From Bedellia somnulentella (Eukaryota > Arthropoda > Insecta > Lepidoptera > Bedelliidae): a DNA stretch of 64,000 nt. The notes below the pieces were generated by a model. The model saw nothing but the letters and a program-made list of their open reading frames with translations. It did no database searches and was not told the origin of the DNA. A program made the position numbers and the translations under genes. Positions 31,433 through 41,814 of this stretch are shown here, piece after piece; within the stretch, counting starts at the first letter, position 1, and each line of letters opens with the position of its first letter. The DNA is taken from the NCBI GenBank assembly GCA_963576735.1, contig OY755173.1, forward strand, positions 9,952,873 to 10,016,872, in the 5' to 3' direction.

Positions 31433-31552
31433 CGTGTGAGTGTGATGCTTAGCCAAGAGTCTGCTATGTATAAATTTTGACAAACTACCGTTTTTTAATA
31501 CTTACTTTCGTATATTTTTTTTACTTCGTTTATCATAACTATTGTTTTTTAC

Positions 31553-31799
31553 ATACATACATATACTCACGGCTATAAATCCCTAGAAGGGGTAGCCAGA
31601 GCTAAGGAATTAGAAATTCCTCAGCCACTTTTGGAAGTTGCGTGGGGAAAAGATGGTAAAATAAAGGTTGTTGGTGATGGGTCTCCAACCGCATCGCCCA
31701 AAAATCCCTTAAAAAGCCCCAATACCGTTAGTCGCCTCTTACGTACACCCACAGGAAGAAAAGGGGTAGTGCTGTTCTAAGCCGACACTACACAGCAAA
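31553..31799 (-). mobile_element. S1 full copy with 9 bp target duplication
   Basis: 247 bp, near-consensus, (TATG)n tail at 31553, start TTGCTGTGTAGTGTCGGC at 31799. GTTTTTTAC flanks at 31544-31552 and 31800-31808. A good reference copy. Confidence 0.93.
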
Positions 31800-31808
31800 G
31801 TTTTTTAC

Positions 31809-33121
31809 CTCTAACAATAACCAAACTTGTTTGAATAACTTCGTTCGGTCGCAGGAACGACGGCTTATTGATTGAATGTAACCGCACAAACCAACTTAAA
31901 AAATGTTATCATAGCATTTTCGACTCATTTAAAATATGACACGGTATAAATCGGTAGATTAAATGCAAACAAGATTACCAAGGGCTTTCCATTTACTCTT
32001 TTTTTCTTTACAACGCTAACAAAATTTGTGCTGTAATAAAGTTTTGCGCATTAGAAGGACAGCCGCAAAGCTGATCAAATCTATGTTTAATATTAAGTTG
32101 TATGTATGTGTGTTATATGTATGTAATAGTAAGTTGTAAACGCAAAAGCATTAATACCAAGTATATCGATTCTTAACATGAGAGACACAGTTTAAAAGAG
32201 AAAGTCTATCCCGAATAGGTCGAGGTCTTATTCTATGTACCTACACCTTTCATAATATAACATAGTTAAAATAAAAATATTGAATCTGTGAAAATTAAAA
32301 CTCAGTGATCAATTAATACTACAAGCATTTACTTACCTTATCAGGATCCTACAAAAAGTCAAGTTTGTTGCATAACAACTCTCTTAAATGTGCATTTTAA
32401 GTATAGATACTTTTCAATGAATAACAGTTATACTCGAAACTGCAACAGAAATAGATTATCGATTATGAAATGTAATATATCTCCTACATTGGATGTTCTT
32501 AAATACTCTTTAAGAATAATATAATCGCACTAGATGACAAAATTGCACGTGATATAAAGAAGAACCACTACCTCTGCCTCCTTTTCAGGGATACAGAACT
32601 TGAATACATTCTTGATCTATGATCTAAGAGATTAAAAAATATATATATCCAGAGTGTATTTTATCAAAAAACAGGGATTCCTATATATTTAATGTTGCCT
32701 AACTTCGGTAATTGAATCATTTTAGCAAATTACGCAATAGAGAGCGCTAGGTAAAAGCTCTTTAAAAATGTATTTAAATGTTAATATTTTTTTCTTTTTA
32801 CATCATAAACAGCTAGCCCGAGGTTATTACAACCTGCGTTATTAGATTGCTTATTTTTAATAGTAAATTTTTGCTTGAGCACTAAGTGCGTCGTAAAATT
32901 ATATGTATAAGTCCAGTGCATTAAATACAAACCTCAAAATTTGGTGCAATCTACTTTTCGTCCTAAGTTTTGCAACACTTCAAATCGCGGATTTTCTTCG
33001 GTTTTCCCACCAAAACTATTTTATACAGTGTTTTTTAGCCAGCATAATTTTGAATAGAGTACAGCCTTCTGGTTGAATCAGACATTGATTAATGTGGTCA
33101 ATTTAACTTTAAAACTCAAAT
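31809..33121. other. AT-rich region, nothing recognised
   Basis: No supported feature in 1.3 kb. Confidence 0.45.
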
Positions 33122-33250
33122 TCAATGTTCATGCCGGGGAGGGGTGGCAGGTACTCACACGATTGAACACCACGTGACTGACGGTTCACCGTCACCTAGT
33201 ATTCATAGTACCCAATTTTCACTTGGACAGTGAATTACCGTGATAGTGAA
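33122..33250 (-). mobile_element. S2 3' fragment
   Basis: GTTCATGCCGGGGAGGGGTG, CACCACGTGACTGACG, AGTACCCAATTTTCACTTGG. Diverged. Confidence 0.6.
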
Positions 33251-33260
33251 CTATTATATA

Positions 33261-33472
33261 CTAGTGGATCAGCCCAGCTTCGCACGGGTAGCGTAGTTTA
33301 AAAAGTATCTGAGATTTTTTCTATCACTACTTGCCCTTTGTGAATTTTAGCGTAATGCGAATAGTGTAGCTTTGAGATTGTGAGAGCGCTTTCATGAATG
33401 GTTCAGTATCTCCGAAAATAAGCCCTGCAAAACAAACAATCAGAGTTAGAACTTCGTTAGAATCAGACTTTG
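33261..33472 (-). mobile_element. Helitron 3' end
   Basis: Minus strand ends CGTGCGAAGCTGGGCTGATC then CACTAG at 33261. It matches the 3' end at 14079. It breaks off where ATACATATACTCACGGCT, an S1 tail stub, follows at 33480. Confidence 0.75.
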
Positions 33473-33639
33473 CATACATCATACATATACTCACGGCTTT
33501 CTTTATTCGTTCACTTTATTCGTTCTGGGTATGGTATGGTGGGGTATAAAACGTTGGAAGTAAGGAGAGACTTAAAACTTTTGATTTACTTATATAATGT
33601 AATTAAAGGTATAGTAAAAAATAGCATATATAATATGTA

Positions 33640-33800
33640 ATATCGGCGATAGGCCTGCCCCCTATCACGTGAGTACACTGTCCATGCAAAACGTGGGTAC
33701 TCTGAATACCAGGTGACAAAGTCACGTGATGTTCAGAAGTATTAGTACCTCTGCCAACCCCTTCGGGGATATTCGGCGTGAACGTTTATGTTATGTTATT
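33640..33800 (+). mobile_element. S2 3' half
   Basis: CGGCGATAGGCCTGCCCCC through CTCTGCCAACCCCTTCGGGG to CGGCGTGAACGTTTATG and (TTATG)n. 5' truncated. Confidence 0.9.
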
Positions 33801-33972
33801 ATATGTAAAAAATAGCTCTATTTTAAGTCAGGTTAAAATAGAAATCCCTAATAGAACCCTAAGACGGCGGTGGGGAAATTTGATATCGTTGCCAGTGGCA
33901 CGTACCAATCTTTTAAAAGAAACCCCGCTGACTCGGGCGTTTGTGGCACTCGGTGAGAATGCGAAACGCGGT
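33801..33972 (+). pseudogene. LINE C-terminal fragment
   Basis: The frame contains NRTLRRRWGNLISLPVARTN and LTRAFVALGENA. The pattern RRRW..L..LP.ARTN....P..RA is seen at the extreme C-terminus of CR1/Jockey-type LINE proteins. Truncated on both sides by S2 and S1. Confidence 0.55.
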
Positions 33973-34206
33973 AAAATAGCACTACCCCATTTCTTCCCGT
34001 GGGTGTACGTAAGAGGCGACTAACGGTATTGGGGCTTTTAAGGGATATTTGGTCGATGCGTTTGGAGACCCATCACCATCACCAACAACCTTTATTTTAC
34101 CATCTTTTCCCCACTCAACTTTCCAAACGTGGCTGAGGAATTTCGAATTCCTTAGCTCTGGCTACCCCTTCTAGGGATTTATAGCCGTGAGTATATGTAT
34201 GTATGT
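33973..34206 (+). mobile_element. S1, 5' truncated
   Basis: AATAGCACTACCCCATTTCT to GCCGTGAGTATATGTATG. CATCAC is locally duplicated in the GACCCATCACC block. Confidence 0.85.
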
Positions 34207-34240
34207 ACTTATATCTACTCTCGCCAAGCACCACAACCAA

Positions 34241-34596
34241 GATAGCTCAGTAGTACATGCGCTTCTTATGCAGAGAGGCGTCGTCGGTTCGATCCCCGAG
34301 CCGCGCCTTGTGTCTTTTCCATAATCATATTTATCTTGGTTGTCAACGGTAAGAGTGTACATCGTGAGGATACCCATATAACTAAGTAGTACTTTACTTA
34401 GTCATGTGACAGTGTATTTGAACAAAAAAGCGATAGGCCTGCCCCCTATCAATTAAAAAATCCTGTCTAAGCAAAATGTTAGTACTCTGAACACCAGGTT
34501 ATAATATCACGTGATGTTCAAAAGTATAAGTACCTCTCCTGACCCCTTCGAGGATATATGGCGTGAACGTTTGAGTTTGAGTTGAGTTTTTGAGCT
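34241..34596 (+). mobile_element. S2 with a different tRNA head, ~15 bp target duplication
   Basis: Head GATAGCTCAGTAGTACATGC ... GTCGGTTCGATCCCCGAGCC differs from the usual S2 head. The body and end blocks are S2. The tail is (GAGTTT)n instead of (TTATG)n. AAGCACCACAACCAA (34226-34240) and AAGCAACACAACCAA (34597-34611) flank it. Confidence 0.88.
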
Positions 34597-34611
34597 AAGC
34601 AACACAACCAA

Positions 34612-35016
34612 CATTCTAACTAAATAATCTAGTTTTATGCACTTTATAGTTCGGTAGGTTCCCAGGAACCTTGACATTTTAAGTCCTGCGTGTCTCGTCC
34701 CTAGTCGAGCTTATTGCATCTCTAATCTTGTTACCAAAATACACGTGTGAGAAAATATGACCGCATTTCTCGCTATAGCCATGAAGTCGGTTTTAAAGTT
34801 TCTCACATTTCCGAAATCGTAATAAAAATACATTTTAAATAGGATTGTTTGTTTATAAGATAATTGATGATTTTTCACATAACCCTTTATTAAAAGATTT
34901 GTTTAACAAAAGACAAAATCAAATCCTTTATATTTTCGTTTTTTAATTTCAAGACATAGTTTACTTTGCCGTGTCGTGACGCTTAGGGCGTCGTCATGCA
35001 ACGCGATCCGGTAATC
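34612..35016. other. spacer
   Basis: No supported feature; CCATGAAGTCGGTTTTAAAG at 34778 echoes the GAAGTCGGTT repeat. Confidence 0.35.
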
Positions 35017-35019
35017 TAA

Positions 35020-35187
35020 AGCGCAATACACACTGAGCCCGCCGGGCCGCCAACATTGCCCGGCGACACAACCCGACGGCCTGTGTTGAAAGAATTATGT
35101 CTAAAATATGTATGAAAACTAGACCGCCGACAAAAATATTGCCGATATATGTGGCGGCGGCCCGGTGGGCTCAGTGTGTATTGCGCT
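35020..35187. mobile_element. M4 MITE, TAA duplication
   Basis: ~33 bp inverted ends around GCGCAATACACACTGAGCCC, 168 bp in all. TAA flanks both sides (35017-35019, 35188-35190). A TWA-type duplication fits PIF/Harbinger. Confidence 0.85.
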
Positions 35188-35412
35188 TAAAAGTGATTAA
35201 CTGCCGTAATTACCCATGAAAAAAATATGCGTTTTTCTAAGCTATGGTTTGCAAATTTGAAAAATATTATTTATTTATTTTTTAACCACATTTCAAATAT
35301 GGGGAATATAATGAACACAAAAAAGATTCGAATTCCATCGAAACAGATCCATGTCAAAACTTCCGACTGCATCAGAAAATTAAGCGTCATAAGTCATAAC
35401 ATAACAAATAAA

Positions 35413-36172
35413 TAAAAATAGGTAAAAAAAACTTTTTAAGTTAAACGGTTTTATTATTAACATACAGAGCAATGATTAAGATAAATGTACTAAAAACCTA
35501 AAAATAATAATAAAATAGATACAGTCGTGGGAATTATATACATATACATAGACTAGACTAAAATAAAACCGTGGGGCACGTCAATTGTCTACAATCGTTG
35601 ATTAAAATGTTTGTTTTGTAATGTTACACTATAATTGGGCAGTTGTTCAACCGACAACGACGGACATGTGATAAATAGGGCAGACTGTGGAAACAAGCTA
35701 GCAAGCTCGATTATAAGCGAGTTTTAGGGTTTCATAGTGTTGAGCGAGTTGTACTTTTATCATATATTTTGTCGATTAAAGACAAACTGCGAGCAGTGAA
35801 CCGATTCATCGCCAGCCAGCAGTGTAAATTTCCAACGAGAAACTAGTTGAAACATCTCTTTTAGTTACATGGAGTGTATGGCTATTGAAATTTCCATGAG
35901 CAAGAAAATAGTAAGTAATTTCCTCACCGTCTGCGGGCCAACTGTGACGAATTAAACGTTTCTTCTATCGCACATTAAGTTGATAATTTGTAGACAATTG
36001 ACGTGCCCCACGGTTTTATTTTAGTCTAGTCTATGTATATGTATATAATTCCCACGACTGTATCTATTTTATTATTATTTTTAGGTTTTTAGTACATTTA
36101 TCTTAATCATTGCTCTGTATGTTAATAATAAAACCGTTTAACTTAAAAAGTTTTTTTTACCTATTTTTATTT
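35413..36172. repeat. 180 bp inverted repeat (foldback), copy 2
   Basis: Arms 35413-35592 and 35991-36172 with a ~400 bp centre. Same mirrored blocks as copy 1. The loop includes TCGCCAGCCAGCAGTGTAAA and has no coding frame. Confidence 0.88.
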
Positions 36173-36180
36173 TCTAGTTT

Positions 36181-36994
36181 TTAGTTTTTATTTCGCATTC
36201 TGTTTAATTCATATAGTGCTTCATTATTGCAAGGTGTCTTGCCCGTTAGTTTATTGCAGTCCAACTCCTCTATACGTAATCCCTGCGAAGATCTGACTCT
36301 ACTAAGAGCCACGTAGGCTTGACCTTCTTCAAACAGTTTCGCACCTAAGTATACGACTGCGTAATCCACAGTGCTGCCCTGCATTTTATGTATTGTAGAA
36401 GCCCATGATAGTATTAAAGGCAACATTCTTCTTTCAGCTGTCCCGTAATTGTACTTAGCTGGAAACTGCATGGCTTTCGGGTGTATAAGATGTACTCCGT
36501 CTCTTGCGAAATCAATTCGGACGGCAGGCATACATTTGAGTTCGACGAAATTGAGGCCAAATAATTTCGTTGATGTATCCTATAGCGCCATTTACTAATC
36601 CCTTTGAAACGTCAATATTGGACCGTAGCATGACTTTTGCCGCCACAAATATTTCCAGTTCCGCTGGTAAACCCCCAGTTTTGTTGATATCAGCTGGTAT
36701 TATAGTAGCTATATCCACATTGTCTGCTTTTCGTGCGGCGTGTACTAGCTGATCCTGCGCTTTTATTTTGTAAATGTGAGCACCATTATTTCTGTACAAA
36801 TTCAATACAGCAGAGTTGTGGTCGTTAACTTGTTGATTTGTGGGGTATACCCTTAATGCTTTGTCTATTGTAAATTCATCACTCGTGTCTTGAAGAAGTC
36901 TTCCCATTAAAATACTAAAATGTTGGGTTGTTAGCTCACCGACTCTCAAAGCATTCAAAATATTAAAAAGAGTTTGGTCAGCTTGCTGACGCAT
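36181..36994 (-). pseudogene. Pif1-like helicase, C-terminal part, one frameshift
   Basis: Two overlapping minus-strand frames (36512-36994 and 36181-36531) make one protein with a frameshift near 36525. The first has VGELTTQHFSILMGRLLQD and RVYPTNQQVNDHN; the second has [20 protein letters not shown] and [18 protein letters not shown]. These are the C-terminal helicase motifs of Helitron/Helentron RepHel. The Rep nuclease and Walker A are absent. It is a different lineage from the helicase at 9080-9391 (HKMQGSTV versus NKSQGQTF). Confidence 0.85.
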
Positions 36995-37330
36995 ATTTTC
37001 AGTTAATTCACACAGCGTGAATAAACGCCAGATATGTACAAGGCTATATACAACAAGATGCGCCTGAGTCTTGAGGGGAAAACGCTAACGACATATCATT
37101 TTTATCCACCCTAATGCCATACAGTTCTCGGCGCGTTTTAACCTTTCACCTTAACTTGGGTGGTGTACCGCTAACGACGTATAATTTTTAGCCACCCTAA
37201 CGCCACACAGTCCTCAACACGATACAAAATCCACAAGTCAAGAGACTTGGGTGGTGGATTCAGGCTGGATTAATCAGATACCTAAATAAATTACGGATTC
37301 AATTTCTAAATTTAAATCTTATTATTATAT

Positions 37331-37757
37331 GCCATTTAGTGGCTGCGCCCATCTAAAATATTGATTTGGTATAGTGCACTGTATGGCGACCATCTTAGAT
37401 TTTAATTTTGCATAGTAAATTGTATTCTACTTGTTGAGACCTTTCATTTGATACCCATGTTGATGGGATTGATATAAAACCTAAGTTATCCGCCATTTTG
37501 TAGAGCCCGCCATCTTGGATTTTAATTTTATATAGTACATTGTATTCTACTGGTTGAGCACATTCATTTGATACCCATATTGATGGGATTGATAAAAACT
37601 ACGTTATCCGCCATTTTGTGGAGGCCGCCATCTTGGATTAAATTTTTTTTTTATTGTATATTGTATTCTTCTTGTTGAGCCCTTTCATTTGATACCCATA
37701 TTGATGGCATAAATAAAACCTAAATTATCCGCCATTTTGTAGCGGCGGCCATCTTGA
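37331..37757 (-). repeat. ~119 bp minisatellite, about four units
   Basis: Same array as at 25566-25992, with GCCGCCATCTTGG and ACCCATATTGATGG in each unit. It is near the element end opposite the foldback. Confidence 0.85.
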
Positions 37758-37942
37758 ATTTATAATGATAATGAATAAATATTATTGTATTGTCACCAAA
37801 ATCCAAAGTGTATACAAAATTTCAGATTAATCGGTTGATAGGAAGGAGGTGAAATTTGCATTACTAAATTTGACCCAAGAATAAAAAACCAAACGGGGTG
37901 AGCTAAATAAAACCGTTTAATAAATAATAAATAAAATTAACC

Positions 37943-38826
37943 GAGTTGCGTGAAAGTGATTATGGATTGAGAATGGGTGGATTCATCATTAAATGCCTCT
38001 TATATGCCGACGATCAAGTGCTACTTGCATCATCGGTGGAAGAGCTGCAAGAGATGATGAATATTGCATGTGCGTCTTTTGAAAAAAAGGGAATGAGGGT
38101 GAATGTGGATAAAACAAAAACTATGGTTTTGAGAGAGAGGTGAATATGACCGAATGCGTGATTGAGATTAATGGTAAGAAAGTGGAACAAGTGAAAGAGT
38201 TTGTATATTTGGGAAGTTTGTTTACTAGGGATGGAAAGTGTGATGAAGATATCGAGAGAAGAGTGAAAAAGAGTAATGCGGTAAATGGAGCACTGGATAG
38301 TCTAATGTCTAGTCAGTCGGTGTCTGAAAAGGCCCGAATGGCTGTGCATGATGCTGTCCTCGTTCCTACGCTTATGTATGGCAGTGAATGTTGGGTGTGG
38401 CAGAAGAAGCATGGAAGTAGAGTGAATGCAGTAGAAATGAGATCCCTCAGAAAAGTGTGTAATGTAAGGTTATGTGATCGTGTGAGGAATGATGTGATTC
38501 GTGAAAGGTGTGGTGTAAAAGATGATATTTTAAGAAAGATAGAAAAAGGAATGTTGAGATGGTTTGGGCACATAGAGAGGATTGATGACAGTACACTGGT
38601 GAAAGAGATATATAGAGCCAATGTGGAAGGTAATGTTAGTAGAGGACGACCTCGGAGGACACATTTGGATCAAATAGAAAATGTGCTCAAAAAGGCAGGT
38701 GTCCGCAGTATGAAGAATAAAAGAGCATGTATGAAAAGATTGAAGGATGTAAACGAAGCCAGAGAGGTTTGCCAGGATCGTACAAAGTGGCGATCGATAG
38801 TCTCTGCCTACCCCAATGGGAACTAA
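37943..38826 (+). pseudogene. RTE reverse transcriptase C-terminal half
   Basis: Frame 1 (to 38142) has KCLLYADDQVLLASS, the reverse transcriptase YADD motif C. A one-base shift near 38140 leads to frame 2, with QVKEFVYLGSLFTRDGKCDE, MYGSECWVWQKKH and KIEKGMLRWFGHIERI, ending VCQDRTKWRSIVSAYPNGN and a TAA stop. These are typical of the RTE/BovB clade. The apurinic endonuclease and motifs 0-B are lost by 5' truncation. Confidence 0.92.
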
Positions 38827-38854
38827 CGGCGTGAAAATATGTATGTATGTATGT
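37943..38854 (+). mobile_element. 5'-truncated RTE LINE with 10 bp target duplication
   Basis: AAAATTAACC flanks at 37933-37942 and 38855-38864. The element starts inside the reverse transcriptase and ends GGCGTGAAAATATGTATG plus (TATG)n. It inserted right at the edge of the Helentron copy. It provides the reference 3' end shared with S1 and S2. Confidence 0.95.
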
Positions 38855-38869
38855 AAAATTAACCAACAT

Positions 38870-39062
38870 ATTATACACAGATCAAGTTAGCCCCAAACTA
38901 AGTAGAACTTGTATTATGGGATACTAACTCAACATATAAATAACATCCAAGGCTAAGAAACAATCGTTTATGCTTATCACATGAATGTTGCTCAGCGGGG
39001 ATCGGACACGAAAGTTCCGGACCAAGAGGCTAGTCACCCATCCACTCAGCCACGGACGTCGT
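38870..39062 (-). mobile_element. C SINE copy with tRNA-like head
   Basis: Minus strand: GTCCGTGGCTGAGTGGATGG (box A) and GTGTCCGATCCCCGC (box B), a tRNA-like head unlike S2. The tail (plus) has AAGTTAGCCCCAAACTAAGT and ATGGGATACTAACTCAAC. Related tails are at 11216 and 44290. Confidence 0.65.
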
Positions 39063-39064
39063 CA

Positions 39065-39125
39065 TAAAAATACTCACGGCTGTAAGTCCTAAGAAAGGGA
39101 AGCCAGAGCTGCAAAATTTAAAATT
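39065..39125 (-). mobile_element. S1 3' fragment
   Basis: ATACTCACGGCTGTAAGTCC then GGGAAGCCAGAGCTGC. Confidence 0.65.
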
Positions 39126-39139
39126 CGTCAACCTTATAT

Positions 39140-39785
39140 ACACACAAACATACATTTACTCACGGCTAATTATCATGCAGGCATTAATCCCTGAAAAGGA
39201 AAGCCAGAACTTCAGAATCAGAAAGTCTTCAGCCACTTTTGGAAGTTAACATAACATAACATAACATAACATAACATAAACGTTCACGCCAAATATCCCC
39301 GAAGGGGTTGGCAGAGGTACTAATACTTCTGAACATCACGTGACTTTGTCACCCTCATGTTCAGAGTACCCACGTTTTGCATGGACAGTATACTCACGTG
39401 ATAGGGGGCAGGCCTATCGCTGTTTTGTACGAATACACTGTCACATGACTAAGTACAACTCAGCCATGTGGGTTTCCTCACGATGTTTTCCCTCACCGTT
39501 AACAACCATGATAAATTAACCACACATATGTCTTTAGAAAAGACAAATTGGTGTAGGCCCGACCCAGGATTTGAACACCAGTCGTTTGCACGATAACCGA
39601 GTGTTCTACCCACTGGGCTATCACGGTTTAGGAAGTTAAGTGGGGAAAATAGTATAAAATATGTGTTTTTGGTTATGGGTCTCCAAACAAATCGCCCAAA
39701 AATCTGCCCTGGCCCCGGTAACCTTAGTCACCTCTTACGAGCACCCATGAGAAGAAATAAGATAGTGCTATTCTAAGCCGATACC
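39140..39785 (-). mobile_element. S1 split by S2
   Basis: S1 halves at 39140-39249 and 39631-39785 rejoin through GGAAGTTAA. The distal half has the subfamily sequence AAATAGTATAAAATATGTG. The 3' end carries an extra AATTATCATGCAGGC. Confidence 0.82.
39250..39630 (-). mobile_element. full S2 with 9 bp target duplication
   Basis: GGAAGTTAA at 39241-39249 and 39631-39639 flanks a 381 bp S2. Tail (TTATG)7 at the left; head at the right with GTGATAGCCCAGTGGGTAGA (box A) and TGGTGTTCAAATCCTGGG (box B). The best long reference copy, with the CCGAAGGGGTTGGCAGAGG block. Confidence 0.95.
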
Positions 39786-39799
39786 TCCAATTAAAGTAT

Positions 39800-39915
39800 C
39801 GCTAGTTATGGGCTCCTGCCACAATGCCTAACAACCACTTAAAAAACACCACTCCCTTAGATGCCTCGTGCGCCACCCACGTTCTCGATATTCTAAGCTG
39901 ACGCTATACAGCGTC
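39800..39915 (-). mobile_element. S1 5' half, diverged
   Basis: ACAACCACTTAAAAAACACC, TTAGATGCCTCGTGCGCC and TCTAAGCTGACGCTATACAG follow minus-strand S1. Confidence 0.5.
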
Positions 39916-40004
39916 ATAAATACAATAGTATCCTAAATGAACATTAAAAATACTGAATAGCTCAGCTAAGTCACCTACAATTTAAACCTATTTACTAAAA
40001 ATAT

Positions 40005-40256
40005 ACATACATACATACATATACTCACGGCTGTAATTCCCTAGAAGGGGTAGCCAGAGCCAAGGAATTATAAATTCCTCAGCCACTTTTGGAAGTTGTG
40101 TGGGGAAAAGATAGTAAAAAGGTTTTTGGTGATGGGTCTCCAACCGCATCGCCCAAAAATCCAATAAAAAGCTCCAATACCCTTAGTCGCTTCTTACGAC
40201 ACCCATGGGTAGGAAGGGGTAGCGACATTCTAAGCCGGCACTACACGGCAAAAATC
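40005..40256 (-). mobile_element. S1 full copy with 11 bp target duplication
   Basis: ACTAAAAATAT flanks at 39994-40004 and 40257-40267. 252 bp with (TATG)n tail and TTGCCGTGTAGTGCCGGC start. Confidence 0.93.
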
Positions 40257-40267
40257 ACTAAAAATAT

Positions 40268-40724
40268 CTTATTTCTTTAGTTAGTTAAAAGGTCGTTGTA
40301 TTCCAAAATGTATGACCGCTTTTACTACGCATTGTTTTAGACGTAACATCCCATGTTCCGCTTACATAGTTAGTTGGCTTCCCTAAAAACTTTGATTATT
40401 GCCAAAGTTCCTGGAAGCATCCAACTAGGTTAACAGAGCACACGCATCAAGTGAGAGTTCAACGAACTTTATCACTAACTTAATTGAAAAATGTCAAGGA
40501 AAACCCGACTTTGATACTACTCTGCTTGAGATCAAACTCCTAAATAAAGTCTAGGATTTCATGGCATAGTGCCCATTCGAACGCAATGCATACTGAAAAT
40601 ACTCGTACTACGAAGACGCCATATTTTAAATCTCTAGTAACATGCCAAATTTAGCCAAAATCTATGCGACTATGAGGAGCCTCTTCGTGTAAAACTGCGT
40701 TAACACTATCGAAATTAACTAAAT
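40268..40724. other. spacer
   Basis: Nothing supported; TTAGTTAAAAGGTCGTTGTA at 40283 resembles the end of a D repeat. Confidence 0.35.
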
Positions 40725-41068
40725 ACATACATATACTCGCGGCCATAAATCCCAAAAAGGGGTAGCCAGAGTTTGAGAGCTAGAAACTCCTCAGCCACAT
40801 TTGTAAGTTGATAGGGGAAAACTCAACTCAAACTCAAACGTTCAAGCCGAATATCCCCGAAGAGTTTGGCAGAGTTGCTAATACTTCTGAACATCACGTG
40901 ACACCTGGTGTTCAGAGTACTCACGCTTTGCTTGGACAGTGTACTCTCAGTTATAGGGAAAAAGATGATGGAACTAAAGTATCTTTGGTGATGGGTCTCC
41001 AACCGCATCGCCCAAAAACCATTTTAAAAAGCCCCATGCCGTTAATTGCCTCTTACGGCACCCGTGTA
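40725..41068 (-). mobile_element. S1 split by S2
   Basis: Halves 40725-40821 and 40953-41068. 5' end lost after CTTACGGCACCCGTG. Confidence 0.8.
40822..40952 (-). mobile_element. 5'-truncated S2, (GAGTTT)n type
   Basis: Tail AACTCAAACTCAAACG, then GCCGAATATCCCCGAAG to TTGGACAGTGTACTC. ATAGGGGAAAA and ATAGGGAAAAA flank it. Confidence 0.82.
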
Positions 41069-41198
41069 ATTTGGTGTGATTTGAAATTTGAATGGATTAT
41101 TTTAATAGACCGACTTGGACTGTTTTTTAACTCGTATTTACAAAAGATATAGAGACAAGTACTAGCTTCTGAATATCTTTATATATTTAATCATATGA

Positions 41199-41429
41199 TA
41201 TACATACACAAACTTATGGCTGTAAGTTCTAAAAAGGGGTGCAGAAATCAAATAGCTAGAACTTCAGAATCACAAATTCATTAGACTTTGTGTACCGAGA
41301 ATATTGCAAAATAAAGGACTCTTGCCGAATCGTCCAGCAAACAATTGAAAGCTTCAAAATCCTCAGTCGTCTCTTACAATAGCCGCAGAAGAAATGGATT
41401 AGTGCTATTCTAAGCTGACACTTCGATAA
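41199..41429 (-). mobile_element. S1, diverged
   Basis: CTTATGGCTGTAAGTTCTAA, ACTTCAGAATCACAAATTC, CTCAGTCGTCTCTTACAATA and TTCTAAGCTGACACTTC keep S1 order. Confidence 0.65.
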
Positions 41430-41814
41430 ATGCCATAGCAGCTTAATAACTACAATTTCCCAAAGAAAACTTGAATCCCGCATTAATATAGTTCTGGATT
41501 TCGCCTTTGTTATAACATTCTGTCAACACGAGCCACTATTATTGTTTTGATGAAATAAATTCTCGGTATAACGCCAGAGCGTAATACGGTGCTTGGTTTC
41601 TTAGAAATTTATGACTTTGTTGATACTTTAATAGGGTATAAACGACTTCTGCCGTCTCGTTTCCTCCATACAATATGTAATAGCTCTCAATCAGAACGAT
41701 GCGTGGAATAACTCTTTCGCACTAAATAGCAAACATTCTAATTAAGAAAATAAAAGTTGGCATTTTCACAGAATATTAACTACAGATAATAAATATACTA
41801 ACAACTCAACTCAA
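41430..41814. other. spacer
   Basis: No supported feature. Confidence 0.35.

Larger units (their letters stand above)
35413..37922 (-). mobile_element. Helentron-like element, longer copy
   Basis: Plus-strand order: a foldback (35413-36172), a helicase ORF on the minus strand (36181-36994), a ~300 bp stretch with two ~80 bp GCTAACGACRTATAATTTTT-type repeats, a ~119 bp minisatellite, and the far end CGGGGTGAGCTAAATAAAAC. AAATAAAACCGTTT at that far end recurs, inverted, in the foldback arm, like the short inverted ends of Helentrons. Exact termini are not proven. Confidence 0.7.
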
